Shown: in pieces, positions 9,966 through 23,300 of the stretch
How positions within the stretch are numbered: position 1 is the first letter of the stretch
Layout of the letters: each line of letters starts with the position of its first letter
Source of the DNA: Myxocyprinus asiaticus
Lineage: Eukaryota > Chordata > Actinopteri > Cypriniformes > Catostomidae
DNA length: 64,000 nt
Reading direction: 5' to 3'
NCBI RefSeq assembly: GCF_019703515.2
Contig: NC_059349.1
Coordinates: forward strand, 25,144,744-25,208,743
The notes under the pieces: model-generated
The model's database searches: none
Told to the model about the DNA's origin: nothing
What the model saw: the letters and a program-made list of their open reading frames with translations, nothing else
Position numbers and translations under genes: made by a program

Positions 9966-11749
9966 GGGTTTTTTTTCTACCTATTTTTTAAAAAAAAATA
10001 GTGGTCAAGTGCCCCTAATTGAAAAATCACCCACCAAGAAATGCTTGAGTTTAAACAAAATATCCCGCTGAGGTACTTCTAGAAAGTCAACCTACAGTCT
10101 CTCTGACTTGAATAAATGTTGATGTCATTTCTAATCTTTATGTCATTATGAATGTTCATTGTGACAGCATAGCTCAGAGAACAGTAACACCTCCTACTGC
10201 TTGCTTATTTACAGCTGTTAGTTGTGAAAGTTGTGAAAGAGACTACGCAGAAGGAATCCCCTCTTACCTCACTACATCTCTTTCTCTCAGATGAATAGTT
10301 ATTGACACAGTGAGATAGATGTGTGGGCAGTTCAGTTAGTGGATGTCTGCATATGTGGGTGCTTGCATAAGTGTGTTTATACTGTTTTGCGTCCATAACG
10401 TCCCCGTGTTCAAATGTGTATGAGCGTGCATGCACATCTCACTTCTATCTGTGGCTAGATGTAACGGATGAAACATTCCTTGACCACACTATGTGGGCAG
10501 ACTGGGCACCATCAGCATCATTATCCCTGAGATATGGAATGGACGGCAGGGTGTAGGTACACACAGTGTGAGGGCCACTAAAATGAGAATGACACCTCTC
10601 TGCCCACACATGGCCTGTTCCTCACCAATCAGAGTCACTCACAGAGGCATGCAGGGTGGGCGGCCGTATCACGCAGGCTAAGTAATAAAGGTGTTGATGG
10701 AGAACACCACCGTTTTCACACGTCACATGGGGCAGATTGGTCATATGTGAAAATAAAATGACCTGTGTCATCAGTACACGTATACAGAAATAGATCACAT
10801 GTAATGCATACAATTTTTAGAAATCAACATGCAGAAGACAGGCTACCCAAGTCCAAATAGTCCATTTCGGTGATAAAGCCTCTATTTCAGAAAAATTATT
10901 ATACCCACTCCCATAACACACACACAGAGATCCACATGCCCAATTACCAGGTCTCTTATTAGCTTTATATTAATGACCCCCTGAGGCTTTTCTTGTGTGA
11001 AAGAGCGCAGCCCCACCAACCCACACACTGCTCACACACATGGGCATTTTAATTGGCAGCCAAATCCAAGCATAGTAATGCTCTTACAAGTCTGAGTCAT
11101 CCTAACAGCACTTCATGCACAACACAATACTATTAACTTTCAAGTGTGTTTGTGTGTGGATAGCTTCATGTGTTCTTTAATGTGGGAAACAATATGGCTC
11201 AGGCAAATTTATTTATTTTTTTCTTTTATTTTTTTAACGCTGAAGCAAAGTAAGCTTCATAATATCAGGTATGCTGAAATGCATAAGGTAAATTATGAAA
11301 AGGGATTAAACTGTTATATTCAGTGTATTTCTGTTCAATCATTATTAAAGCATGGTGGTTGTATAGTCATTATTATACATAGCTCCCAATTTAACACTGT
11401 TCTGTTGTTCTAAACGTAGAGGAAATTTTTATCGCTCAGAGGTTCCTCTTTGATAGCTCAGGAAACTTAATGGAGTTCTCAATTATGTTTTGTTTAAGTA
11501 TCAATTTGTCCTCAGATATTTTCCCTAAAATTCCTAAGGAGAGATATAGATAGACTCAAAAGACAATTGTTAGTGTAGGGCTATAAAATAATGTTGATAG
11601 CATATAGTTTGAATAATTTGGTCTTAGAAGTATTTGATGAAAAGTGTTGGAGTTCATTTTGAAATCTGACTTCAGTATTGTAACAGTTTGGGAAAGGAGG
11701 ATGGAGTAACAAAAACAAGACTTCAATCGACATAAAACTTAGAACCGAA
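9966..11749. other. Non-coding, no gene recognised
   Basis: AT-rich single-copy-looking DNA with a CA-rich stretch near 10915-10930. Open frames (10205-10813, 11144-11413) overlap on opposite strands or are composed of short hydrophobic runs and have no domain. Confidence 0.5.
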
Positions 11750-11935
11750 ACACAATGACACATCGAAAAACACACACAGAGCGGCCGCGTGCATCTCTCT
11801 CTCTCGCTGTCTCTCTCTCTGGTGTCCCCGGCTCCTCCTTTATCCCTCTCCAGCTGACTGGGCAACTCAGTGCCGGGCATGCATCCTCTCGGCCCGGCCA
11901 CACCCTCCTCCTCATCACAGGTATCTTGGCAAATC
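11750..11935. mobile_element. Possible LTR fragment (GC-rich island)
   Basis: A GC-rich block in an AT-rich neighbourhood, with a CT-repeat (about 11792-11820) followed by CTCCTTTATCCCTCTCCAGC and a run ending CCCGGCCACACCCTCCTCC. This composition and wording resemble ends of fish gypsy LTRs, but no partner LTR, coding part or target duplication is visible here. A non-element CpG-rich segment is the alternative. Confidence 0.3.
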
Positions 11936-12069
11936 TAAGCACAATTTGTGACATTGTGGAGATCGCTTCTGAAACTCAAGAGGTGCATGTAGGATATTGG
12001 TGTCTTTTTCTCAGTAGAAAAGTCTGAGAAGAAGAAAACTTAAGAAAAAGTTTGAATCCTGCCAGGGAT

Positions 12070-13720
12070 AATTCTGGCTTTATATCTCACAATTGTGACT
12101 TAATTTCTCATAATTGTGACTTTTGCAGTTGCAACTTTATATCTCAGAATTGTGACTACATCTTGCAGTTGTGACTTAAGAGATGTAAAGTCATAATTGT
12201 GAAAAATAAAATCTAAAGTTGCAAAAAGTCAAATGCAAGATGTAAAGTTACAACTGTGAGATGTAAAGTCGCAACTGCAAGAAATAAAGTCACAACTGCA
12301 AGAAGTCGGAACTGCGATCAGTCAGTAAAGTTGCCACTGTGAGATGTAAAGTCACAACTGCCAGATGTAAAGTCACAACTGCCAGATGTAAAGTCGCAAC
12401 TGCAAGATGTAGTCACAACTGCAAGATGTTAACTCGCAACTGCAAGATATAAAGTCGCAACTGCAAGATGTAAAGTCGCAACTGCAAGAAGTAGTCACAA
12501 CTGTGAGATGTTAGTCGCAACTGTGAGATATAAAGTTGCAACTGCGAGATGTAAAGTCACAACTGCAAGAAGTCAGTAAAGTTGTGCTGCGAGATGGAAA
12601 ATCACAACTGCGAGATGTTAAGTCGCAACTGCAAGAAATAAAGTCGCAACTGCAAGAAGTAAAGTCGCAACTGCAAGAAGTAAAGTCAGTAAAGTTGTAC
12701 TGCGAGATGGAAAATCACAACTGCGAGATGTTAAGTCGCAACTGCAAGAAGTAAAGTCGCAACTGCAAGAAGTAAAGTTGCAACTGCAAGAAGTAAAGTC
12801 AGTAAAGTTGTACTGCGAGATGGAAAATCACAACTGCGAGATGCTAAGTCGCAACTGCAAAAAGTAAAAAATCAGGAAAGTTGCAACTGCCAGATGTAAA
12901 GTTGCAACTGCGAGATGTAAAGTAACAACTGCCAGAAGTCGCAACTGTGAGATGTAAAGTCACAACTCCAAGAAGTAAAGTCAGTAAAGTTGTAATGCGA
13001 GATGTAAAGTCACAACTGTGAGATGTTAAGTCACAACTGCGAGATATAAAGTCGCAACTGCGAGAAGTAAAGTCGCAACTGCAAGAAGTAAAGTCAGTAA
13101 AGTTGTACTGCGAGATGGAAAATCACAACTGCGAGATGTTAAGTCGCAACTGCAAGAAGTAAAGTCAGTAAAGTTGTACTGCGAGATGGAAAATCACAAC
13201 TGTGAGATGCTAAGTCGCAACTGCAAAAAGTAAAAAATCAGGAAAGTTGCAACTGCCAGATGTAAAGTTGCAACTGCGAGATGGAAAGTAACAACTGCCA
13301 GAAGTCGCAACTGTGAGATGTAAAGTCACAACTCCAAGAAGTAAAGTCAGTAAAGTTGTAATGCGAGATGTTAAGTCACAACTGTGAGATGTTAAGTCAC
13401 AACTGTGAGATGTTAAGTCACAACTGCGAGATATAAAGTCGCAACTGCGAGAAGTAAAGTCGCAACTGCGAGAAGTAAAAAAATCAGGAAAGTTGCAACT
13501 GCCAGATGTAAAGTCACAACTGCCAGATGTAAAGTTGCAACTGCGAGAAGTAAAGTCGCAACTGCGAGAAGTAAAGTCACAACTGCGAGATGTAAAGTCG
13601 CAATTGTGAGAAGCAAAGTCACAACTGCTAGATATAAAGTCGCAACTGCGAGAAGTCACAACTGCTATAAGTCAGTAAAGTTGCAACTGCGTGATGTAAA
13701 GTCGCAACTGCGAGATGTAT
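12070..13720. repeat. 21-bp minisatellite array
   Basis: About 1.65 kb of tandem copies with consensus CGCAACTGCGAGATGTAAAGT (21 bp as one unit) and variant units ending AAGAAGTAAAGT. Some copies are shortened, and longer higher-order blocks are repeated (for example the block with TCAGTAAAGTTGTACTGCGAG recurs near 12685, 12800, 13095 and 13165). From 12070 to about 12175 the units are in the opposite orientation (CAATTGTGACTTAATTTCTC). Because 21 is a multiple of three, several frames stay open across the array and give artificial seven-residue repeats (SQLQEVK on plus, RSCDFTS on minus). A remnant reappears at 15831-15910. Confidence 0.9.
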
Positions 13721-14056
13721 CCAGCATATCCCAAAACTTTTTATACATAGTACTTTTTTTTAAGTAATTTTTTTTTTTTTTAGAAAAACTGCTTATCTAT
13801 TTATTCTCGTACCATCATGCACTCAGCAATTCATATGTACCTTCAAACCTAGAATATACACATTCTGCCCCTACCGAGAGACACTACTTCCCAATGAACA
13901 TATAATGTTTGCATTATCATACTGATGCCAACAATCATCATGCTTAAAGTGTTGTGCTGATATTCTAATGTCCTACAAAGGTCTTGTGTATACTGTGTAT
14001 ATTTTCTGTATTGTGTCCCACATTGTTTGGAATTATTGTTATGTGTATACTATGTA
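13721..14056 (+). mobile_element. Non-LTR retrotransposon 3' fragment, left part
   Basis: Together with 15651-15830 this forms one insertion that splits the minisatellite. The right part ends with GAATGACAATAAAGC followed by a short GAACTT repeat, typical of fish LINE 3' ends with an AATAAA signal. No coding segment remains, so the family cannot be fixed. Confidence 0.45.
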
Positions 14057-15648
<1,592 letters not shown>

Positions 15649-15830
15649 TATATGGCGTATATTGTAAATTGCATATTATATACAGTATGTATAGTATTTC
15701 TCTGTTGGATAGTCCAGTTTTTTATGTTAAATGTTAAATTAGCTCCAAGACCCATAAGAGAAACACAATTTTGTTCTCCCTGTGTACACACATGGTTGAA
15801 TGACAATAAAGCAAACTCGAACTTGAACTT
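15649..15830 (+). mobile_element. Non-LTR retrotransposon 3' fragment, right part
   Basis: Continuation of the fragment at 13721-14056 after the transposon insertion. It ends in a polyadenylation-like AATAAA and short repeats (CTCGAACTTGAACTT), immediately followed by minisatellite sequence. Confidence 0.45.
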
Positions 15831-15910
15831 AGTCGCAACTGCGAGATGTAAAGTCTCAACTGAGAGAAGTATTCGCAGCTGCGAGAAATAAAGTCACAGT
15901 TATGAGATAT
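15831..15910. repeat. Minisatellite remnant
   Basis: Resumption of the 21-bp units (TCGCAACTGCGAGATGTAAAG) directly after the LINE-like tail, showing that the LINE fragment and transposon were inserted inside, or at the end of, the older array. Confidence 0.8.
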
Positions 15911-18109
15911 AATGTATATTTTCCTCTATGGCAGGATCAAGGCACAATACAAAAGTCTCCATTTGCTCTCCATTTAATCTAATTGATGTCTAGGAGAAAC
16001 AACTGCAATATTAAAAAAAATCTCTGTTGTTATTTTTCTTAATGGGAAGACTTTTGAATGAAAAATTAAAGAATACATTGCCAAAATGAAGTTGTGATCA
16101 AGAAACCATGTGGTGCTGTAGACCTCACTGCAGTACAGGTTTGGAGGATCAAAGTAGGATAAATTTACCCATTCCCTTCTGTGCATTTGTGAGACAAGCA
16201 TATGTGCCCACCCTGCCAGGAACTACAGGATGGAGGATGTCTGAAGGGGAAAAATGTTTTTGGTTTTCCTGAGGGAGAACTCACATAAAACCACACTGCT
16301 GACTCAGACACTCTCCAAACAACCACAACACACAAACTGCTGCCATAGAACATTAGAATTTTACACCTGGGTATATTATCACAACACATACAGTCACAGC
16401 CTGCCAGGTTCTGCAGCTGTGTCTCTGACCACAAACACAAACCCACACCTGGGAACACCTCATTTTGTCTCACCTATTGTCAGAGGATACAAGTGTGCAT
16501 GTTTCACAAAGTCATCTTGAGTGCTTCATGCAAACTGAGGATGACGGTGTACATGTGTACCCTTCTTATGCTTCAAATTCTCCTGGTGTGTTTTGTCACA
16601 TTGACATACAAGAGTCTGACAGAGCATCAGGAGCACCTGTTATAACCATCACAACTGTGATTGTGAGTGCGACTGTCTAGTGTGGTATAGATGGTTCAGG
16701 TGTATGAATGAGTTCGAGGCAAATCACTGTACAATATGAACAATTCTGCATAGGTGTACAAATCAACATGAAATCTAAATTTACTGTATTTACTTCGACT
16801 ACCACTGCACATTCCTGGTCTAATTTTACATGATTCATTGGTGCAATTTCTAATAAAACAAATGCATGTCTTTTTTATTGAATATCCTATCTCCATCTGA
16901 AATATGTAAGATTATGTAAAATGGGTTCTGAACAGCATGTTGGCTTTAAGACAGCGCAACATCCACTTTTTTAGCCATCTTTTTTTTTCGAGTGTGTACT
17001 TCTTGATCTTCAATGAGGGCATGAACTACAGTTCCATGAAGCATTGCGAATGAGGTAATCAAATTAAATTGATGGAAATATATAAAACAAATCATTTTAA
17101 ATAGTTGTTTCTAAGAATAGAAACAATATATTTTAAGTTGATTAACAACATCAGACCTCATGATAGGTCTGTCTTTTAAAGGTTTATAAGTTAGTGTTAA
17201 AAATCAGTTTCCTTACAGAAAAATGTGATTGAGAATTAGATGTTTACTTCTGGAAACAGTGCTCTTTTACACAATATAATAAAAAAATGCTTTAGTTTAC
17301 ACCTGGTTGCAGTTGTAACAAGTAACATAGAGCTTAGTGTTGATTATTAAATAGTCAATATATCTGTTCTTGTCAAAATAAAGATGATGTGTCTACAAGC
17401 TATTTTAGAATAAATTGCACATCAGCGTGGCACTGGACATAAATAAATGAATAGTAATAAGAATTATAGTCAAATGATCTCCAACAATGCAGTTGACAAG
17501 CTCAATTACAGTATGAGTTTGCTCTTGCTCTTGCTCCTGGAGAGCGCTGATGAATGTACAAAATCATACAGTAAAACAAAACGGTGGAGGGAAATGTGTG
17601 GTGCAGTTTTTGACTTACTGAGAAACCTGGAGAGTGACTGGTGAGGAACCCCCTGTAGTTGGGCCATAGTGTTCTCTGATGTGGCTGATTACACATCAAC
17701 ATCCTGAACAAAGAGAGTAAAACAGAAAACACACCATGTGGTCAGGCATGCATGGCCGTCCTTAATTATCAAAGGTTGGAGTGGGATGTTTGATTGTTTA
17801 TCGCTGCACAGTCATTAAAAGTGGGGAAAACATCCCATATTCCCATATTTGCGAGTGAAGGGTTGTTTAGGCAGGCAAGACAATGGCATACAGTCCTTGC
17901 CCTGGGCTCATAATGCTATCAATTGTAGAAGAAACCTTAGTTCCTGGATCAACCACATCTAAACAGTGTACCTAAAAACTCTTATTCACACTAGGGGTGG
18001 GTAGAATGACCAAAATCTTTTATCATGGTATGACCAATTTTATGCCATGGTAACTGTATATATTACAATTTGCTATTTTTTGCTGGAAATTCAATTAAAA
18101 ATGTACATT
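15911..18109. other. Non-coding
   Basis: No gene or complete element recognised. The frames at 15974-16680 overlap on both strands. Near 17990-18090 the GGGGTGGGTAGAATGACC... text resembles the start of a dispersed element but I could not find its other end with confidence. Confidence 0.5.
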
Positions 18110-18218
18110 TACATTTATTATATTTGTCCATTTAGCAAACACTTTTATACAAAGCGACTTACAAATGAGAAATACAGAAAAAGCAAATCATCCTAAGGAG
18201 GTAATATTATGAGAAGTG
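18110..18218 (-). mobile_element. LINE 3' tail, right of which the gypsy element inserted
   Basis: Contains CATTTAGCAAACACTTTTAT followed by ACAAAGCGACTTACA, i.e. on the minus strand the TAAGTCGCTTTG...AAATG tail found on several fish LINEs and V-SINEs. The 5-bp AAGTG at 18214-18218 is repeated at 22607-22611, so this block continues at 22607 on the other side of the gypsy insertion. Confidence 0.6.
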
Positions 18219-18790
18219 TGTCACGAAATGAGTGGAGGACCCAGGGATGCAGAGAAATAAATAACAGTTTATTGAAAAAACACAGTAGAATTTTTTTTTT
18301 TAATTGAAACTGTAAAGAGTTCCAGCTCAGGTTGCAGGTGACTGGAGGCAATATGGCAGAGATGAGGATGATGACAGTGATGACCATCTTGGAACACCCA
18401 GGCGGAGAATGGATGACAGCGATGACAGGGTATGTATTTCAGAAGTAAATCCAATAGACAGTCCTCAGAGCGATAATTCAACAGAAAGCAGCAAAACAGA
18501 AACAAACTGGCAGAAGACAAAAACAAAGAGCAAACAGGACAAGACTGACTGACTGGCGAGACTGAGACGCTAACACAAACGAACAATCTGGCACTAGATG
18601 CGAGAAATGAGAGGGTATAAATAGACAGGGTTAACAAGATGTAGGTGGTGATAATCAGCTCGTGAAAGGCACGAATGAGCGTACCCATAGAAACGCTAAT
18701 CGCGCCGTTCTCGTGGCAAAAGGAAACACACGAGGGAAAACAACCTCACGCAGACACACAGGAAAAGACTGGCAGACCCACCGGATCATG
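18219..18790 (-). repeat. Gypsy 3' LTR
   Basis: Matches 22054-22606 along its length with many scattered substitutions and small indels, including a longer T run near 18290. It contains an AATAAA on the minus strand (plus TTTATT near 18267) and a TATTTATA box (plus TATAAATA near 18617). The inner edge has a duplicated ATCATG and is fused to the truncated integrase. Confidence 0.9.
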
Positions 18791-19612
18791 ATCATGAAAC
18801 CCAGAGGACAAACTTAGTGTCACACCCAGTTGTCGACAGAATTCTGTCCAAAACTTTGAGACAAACTGGGGTCCCCTGTCAGAAACCATGTCCATCGGGA
18901 GGCCATGAATCTGAAAGAAGTGATTAATGACAGTAGCTGCTGTCTCCCCCGCTGAAGGTAATTTGGGGAGGGGAATAAAATGGGCCACCTTCGAGAACCG
19001 GTCCACCACAGTCAAAATGACTCTAATGTCATTGGACTGGGGTAAACCGGTAAAACATCCAAGGCAATCTGGAACCAGTGTCTCGAAGGGACTGCCAGCG
19101 GACAAAGGGGGGCCGACTGGAAGTCTTACCACAAGCACACACCGGACAGGCCGCAACAAACTGACGAACATCCTGCACTATTGTGGGCCACCAGAACCTC
19201 TGCTTAACTAATGCCTGAGTGCAAGCCTCTACCACCACAATAGGTGGAAGAATGTTTTCTGGAGAAATCAAGTTGCTCTCGGTTTCAAAAGAGCAGGACA
19301 ACGCATCGGACTTGCCGATCTTAGAACCGGGGCAATAAATGGAAAAATCTAATCTTCCAAAAAAGAGCGCCCATCGTGCTTGTCGATAATTTAGGTATTT
19401 GGCGGACAAATGTATTCTAAGTTCTTGCAATCAGTCCAGACTAAAAAAGGGACCCCCAACCTTTCCAACAAGTGACGCCACTCAACCAAGGCCAACCTGA
19501 CAGTCAGCAATTGTCTGTGGCCGATGTCATAATTCCGTTCCGCTGGAGTCAAGCGGTGAGAAAAGAACATGCAAGGATGCAGCCTCTCTTTCGACAGAGA
19601 CTTCTGGGACAA
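18791..19612 (-). pseudogene. Gypsy RNase H and integrase fragment
   Basis: The RNase H end ([20 protein letters not shown] and [12 protein letters not shown], 19391-19612) is followed in other frames by GKSDALSCSFE. The integrase has the zinc-binding-type region ([20 protein letters not shown] with CPVC) and core motifs [15 protein letters not shown] (first Asp) and VSDRGPQF (second Asp). The sequence stops at [11 protein letters not shown] and joins the LTR, so the third catalytic residue (Glu) and the C-terminal part are missing. Frameshifts separate the pieces. Confidence 0.88.
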
Positions 19613-19743
19613 AATAGCCCCAACACGACCTCTAACGCATCAACCTCCACCACAAACTGGCGAGACAGATCAAGGTTAATAAGAATGGGAGCTGAAATGA
19701 AGCAGCTTTCAAGTCTTTGAAACGCAGCCTGAGCATGTGAAGA

Positions 19744-20716
19744 CTAAATTAAACACGTTTTGGTGGAGGTTAAACTCATCAAAGGTGCAGCGACTTGACT
19801 GAAGTTCCGAATGAACCGCCAGTAGAAATTGGCAAACCTCAGAAACCGTTGTACTGCCTTGCGAGAATCTGGAGTTGGACAATCGACAACAGCTTTAACC
19901 TTGGTGGGGTCCATTCGGATTCCGTCAGGAGAGAGGATGAGCCCCAGGAACGAAACTGACTGTGCGTGAAACTCACACTTCTCCACCTTGATGAACAAAC
20001 GCTTCTACAGCAGTCGCTGAAGCACTCACGTTCTGGACATGGTCACTGTGATCACGAGAAAAAATCTATATGTTGTCAAGATAAACAAAAACGGATTGTT
20101 TGACCATGTCCCGAGGCACGTCATTGACGAGTGCTTGGAAGACAGCTGGGGCGTTGGAAAGGCCGAAAAGTCTAATGAGAAATCCGAAGTGCCCAGTGGG
20201 TGTGTTAAAGGCAGTCTTTCATATGTCCCTCTCTCTTATCCGGACCAAGTGTTAAGCACTGCGTAAGTCCAACTTTGTAAAGACGGTGACCCCCTGCAAG
20301 AGATCGAAGGATGACAACATCAACAGTAAAGGAGTTATGTTGTTCAGCCCCCAATAATCTATGCAGGGTCTTAAGGAGCCATCCTTCTTACCAATGAAGA
20401 AGAACCCAACCCCAGCCAGAGAGGAAGAGGGACGAATAATACCTGCTGCCAGAGAATTGCTGATGTAATTTTCCATGGCCTCCCTCTCCGGAGCACAGAG
20501 TGAATAGAGACGACCACGAGGCAGAGAAGTGCCAGGAAATTGATCAATCGCACAGTTGTATGGACGGTGCAGAGGTAGAGAAGCAGCCCGGGACTTGCTG
20601 AACATCACCCTCAGATTGCGGTAGACCTTGGGTATCCCAGTAAGATCTGCTGGCTCCTCCTGAGAAACAGAACAAGATGAAACTGGGGAGAGAGCAGAGA
20701 CAAAACACTGAGACAA
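19744..20716 (-). pseudogene. Gypsy reverse transcriptase, frameshifted
   Basis: Fingers and palm are seen at 20252-20716 ([45 protein letters not shown]). The frame then shifts; near 20066-20090 the catalytic box reads YLDN followed by a stop where the family has two Asp. The thumb/connection ([35 protein letters not shown]) is open at 19744-19998. It would have copied element RNA; here it is inactive both by frame and by loss of the second catalytic Asp. Confidence 0.88.
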
Positions 20717-20775
20717 GCAAAAAGAGCTTCAAGACTTCACAGAATTATCAGTTCAGTTTAAATGAGGGTTGGGAG

Positions 20776-21114
20776 TTACCAGCCACGGATGTCCCAAGAC
20801 CACTGGAGTGAGGGTGACCGGATGACCAAAAAGCATATTTCTTCAATATGATTCCCAGAGATAGTAAGGGTGAGGGGTGCCGTTACATGTGTTACATTGG
20901 TGAGCGGTGTGCCGCATATAATTCTGGCAGAGATGGGGTCCTTGAGTGATGATAGTGGAATAGACCATTTAGTGTCCAGTTCAGAGTCCAGAAAATTACC
21001 CTTAGCTCCAGATTCGACAAGAGCGAAGATGGAGTGGATGGATTCCTCAAATTGCAACCTGGCCGGGAGGAACGTCTTCTGGGGAATTTGTGCAGAGGGG
21101 TGATGCTCACTCAT
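20776..21114 (-). pseudogene. Gypsy aspartic protease remnant
   Basis: IFALVESGAKGNFLDSEL is the retroelement protease active-site region, where the family has Asp-Ser-Gly; here the catalytic Asp is Glu (ESG). Downstream strand text (IPLSSLKDPISARIICGTPL) fits the same domain. It would process the Gag-Pol polyprotein. The active-site change makes activity unlikely. Confidence 0.75.
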
Positions 21115-21124
21115 AACCCCTTAT

Positions 21125-22053
21125 CTACTGGTGAGCTGGATCTTTTACCAGACAGAAAGCAGCAGTGTGACCCAGGTGTCCGCAGTACAAATACAAACCA
21201 TTGACTAAACATCTGTAACGTTCCTTGGAGAATAGCTGAACTCTCCCAACCTGCATGGGTCCCTCCTCCGACACGGGTTCTGATGGATTGGCCGGTGATG
21301 GAAAAAAGGCAGATGAGACAGGAACCTCTCTAGACAGAGAAGCTCTGCGATATCTTCGCCGAACAGAGAGGCGATTATCCACCCTGATGGCCAAAACCAA
21401 CTAGATCATCGAGGCATTTAGGGAAGTCCAGGGCATAAATATCGTCTTTAACCTAGTCGGAAAGCCCATTCAGGAACCGGTCCCACTGTGCCTGCTCGTT
21501 CCATCCACAAGATGCAACGTGAGTACAAAATTCAATAGAATAGTCTGACACTGACCTGTCGCCTTGACGAAGTTCTGAAAGCACTCTCTCTGCCTCCATG
21601 CCTGTGGCAGCATGGTCAAACACCTTGCACAGTTAATCCGAGAAGGTGTGGAAGGATGAGCAGCACTGATGTCCATTATCACAAACTGCTGTTCCCCACT
21701 CATGAGCCTGGCTAGAGAGAAGTGTGATCACATAAGCTACCTTGGCATTCTCAGTGGGAAAAGACATTGGTTGGAGAGCAAAAACCAGAGATCATTGTGA
21801 CAGGAATTATCAACAAGTTTTGGGCTCACCGGTGTATGGTGCTGGCAGATTCAGCCGGAGCTTGGAGGATCTGATGGAAGAGACAGTAGTGGGAGAAGTG
21901 GCAGCAATGTTGGGGGTGGGACCGGCGCTGGGAGATATCTGTAGATGTTAAAGCATTGATGGCATGACTAGTGGAGTTGAGCTGGTCCTGCTGATGATCG
22001 AGGAGCGCCCCCTGATGGTTGATGGTGGTACGGAGAGAGGTGCCAGATTGAGT
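21125..22053 (-). pseudogene. Gypsy gag remnant with damaged zinc knuckle
   Basis: The knuckle reads YLYCGHLGHTAAFC, which fits CX2CX4HX4C except that the first Cys is Tyr (codon TAT). Upstream frames (21470-21703 and beyond) show gag-like text (FVKATGQCQTILLNF) broken by stops. Near 21990-22053 the translation on the minus strand includes INHQGALLDHQQDQL, a helical gag N-terminus type, reaching the LTR directly. Confidence 0.65.
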
Positions 22054-22606
22054 GGAAATGAGTGGAGGACCCAGGGATGCAGAGAAAAAAATAAAAGTTT
22101 ATTGATATAACAATGTAAACAATAAAGAGTTCTGGCTCAGGTTGCAGGCAACTGGAGACAATATGGCAGAGATGAGGATGGTGACAGTGATGACCAACTT
22201 GGGACACCGGGCGGAGAATGGATGACAGTGATGACAGGGTAAATATTCCAAAGGTGAGTAAATTCAACAGACAGTCCTCAGAGCGATAATTAAACAGAGA
22301 GCAGCAGAACAGGAACAAACTGGCAGAAGACAAAAACAAAGAGCAAACAGGACAAGACCGACAGACTGGCGAGACTGAGACGCTAACACATACAAACTAT
22401 CTGGCACTAGACATGAGAAACGAGAGGGTATGAATAGACAGGGTTAACAAGATACAGGTGGCGATATTCAGCTTGTGAACGGCAAGTGAATTAGTTCCCA
22501 TGGAAATGCTAATCGCGCCGTTCATGCGGCAAAAGGAAACACACGAGGGAAAACAACCTCACACAGACACACAGGAAAAGACAGGCAGACCCGCCGGATC
22601 ATGACA
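22054..22606 (-). repeat. Gypsy 5' LTR
   Basis: Direct repeat partner of 18219-18790. The outer end is canonical (minus-strand TGTCATGATCCGG). The inner end has lost the terminal CGTGACA (plus strand reads GATTGAGTGGAAATG instead of TGTCACGAAATG), which suggests that the deletion removing the primer-binding site took the inner LTR border too. Confidence 0.88.
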
Positions 22607-23300
22607 AAGTGCTGCAATATAACGTTTAAATTTTTCTCAGAAAAGTTCAAGCAGAGAGGAAAGTAAAAGACACTGGTAAAAAAATGAATTGAGATTTGTA
22701 AGTATTTGTTTTTGTATATAGAGAGAAGACAGTTAGTGCATTAGTAGGACTGGGTCAAGTGCTCACGGAAGAGATGTGTCTTAAGATGTTTCTTGAAAGT
22801 GGCAAAAGGTTATGCTACTCTACCAGTCAGGAACAGTTGAAGTGAAGGTCCGGGAGAGGGAGTGATTTTGAGAGTGAAGGATTTTGTGCCTCTATGAGAT
22901 GGTACCATGAGGCGTCGCTTACCCGCTGATCGCAGGCTTCTGGAGGACACATAGAGTTGGAGAAGTGAATGTAGATAGTGGGGTGCAATGCCAGAGGCTG
23001 TTCTTTATGCAAGCAACAATGCCTTTAACTTGAAGTGTGCAATCATTGCCAGCCAGTACAGTGATGTACGCTCTCTTGGGCTCGTTGAAGACCAAACGTG
23101 CCGCCGCGTTCTTGATCAGTTCCAAAGGTTTGATTGTACATGCAGGAGGTCCTGCCAAAAGAGCATTGCAGTAGTCTAGTCTAGATAAAACAAAAGCCTG
23201 GACAAGAATTTGTGTAGCCTGCTCAAACAAGAAAGGTCGGATCTTTCTAATGTTGTACAATGCTAATCTGCAAGATCAGGCTGTCTTTGTAATGTGGTCT
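22607..23300 (-). mobile_element. LINE (L2-like) 3' part with RT C-terminus
   Basis: On the minus strand 22919-23260 encodes IRPFLFEQATQILVQAFVLS then RLDYCNALLAG and LELIKNAAARLVFNEPKRA, a block I recognise from the C-terminal part of the reverse transcriptase of L2-type fish LINEs. The following 3' region (22607-22918) leads to the gypsy insertion and then to the conserved tail at 18110-18218. Several stops occur and the 5' part of the element is absent, as in most LINE copies. Confidence 0.65.

Larger units (their letters stand above)
18219..22606 (-). mobile_element. Ty3/gypsy LTR retrotransposon, internally deleted and mutated
   Basis: Two direct LTRs (18219-18790 and about 22054-22606) enclose minus-strand gag, protease, RT, RNase H and integrase remnants in Ty3/gypsy order. 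Outer LTR ends read TGTCACG...ATGACA on the plus strand, i.e. TGTCAT...CGTGACA in element orientation, and are flanked by a perfect AAGTG duplication (18214-18218 and 22607-22611). The internal part is about 3.3 kb, shorter than a typical gypsy (about 4.5-5 kb). The integrase runs straight into the 3' LTR, and the primer-binding side next to the 5' LTR also looks lost, with gag-like text abutting the LTR. Non-autonomous. Confidence 0.93.

Noticed and set aside
12536..12754. 72-codon open frame with a heptad repeat SQLQEVK that looks like a coiled coil
   Set aside because: It is the translation of the 21-bp minisatellite; a unit length divisible by three keeps frames open by arithmetic. No start context, splice site or non-repeat part.
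13210..13659. 149-codon minus-strand frame with RSCDFTS repeats, like a Cys-rich repeat protein
   Set aside because: Same minisatellite read on the other strand.
12240..13700. CRISPR-like regular repeats
   Set aside because: Units are contiguous without unique spacers, vary freely, and the window is clearly vertebrate.
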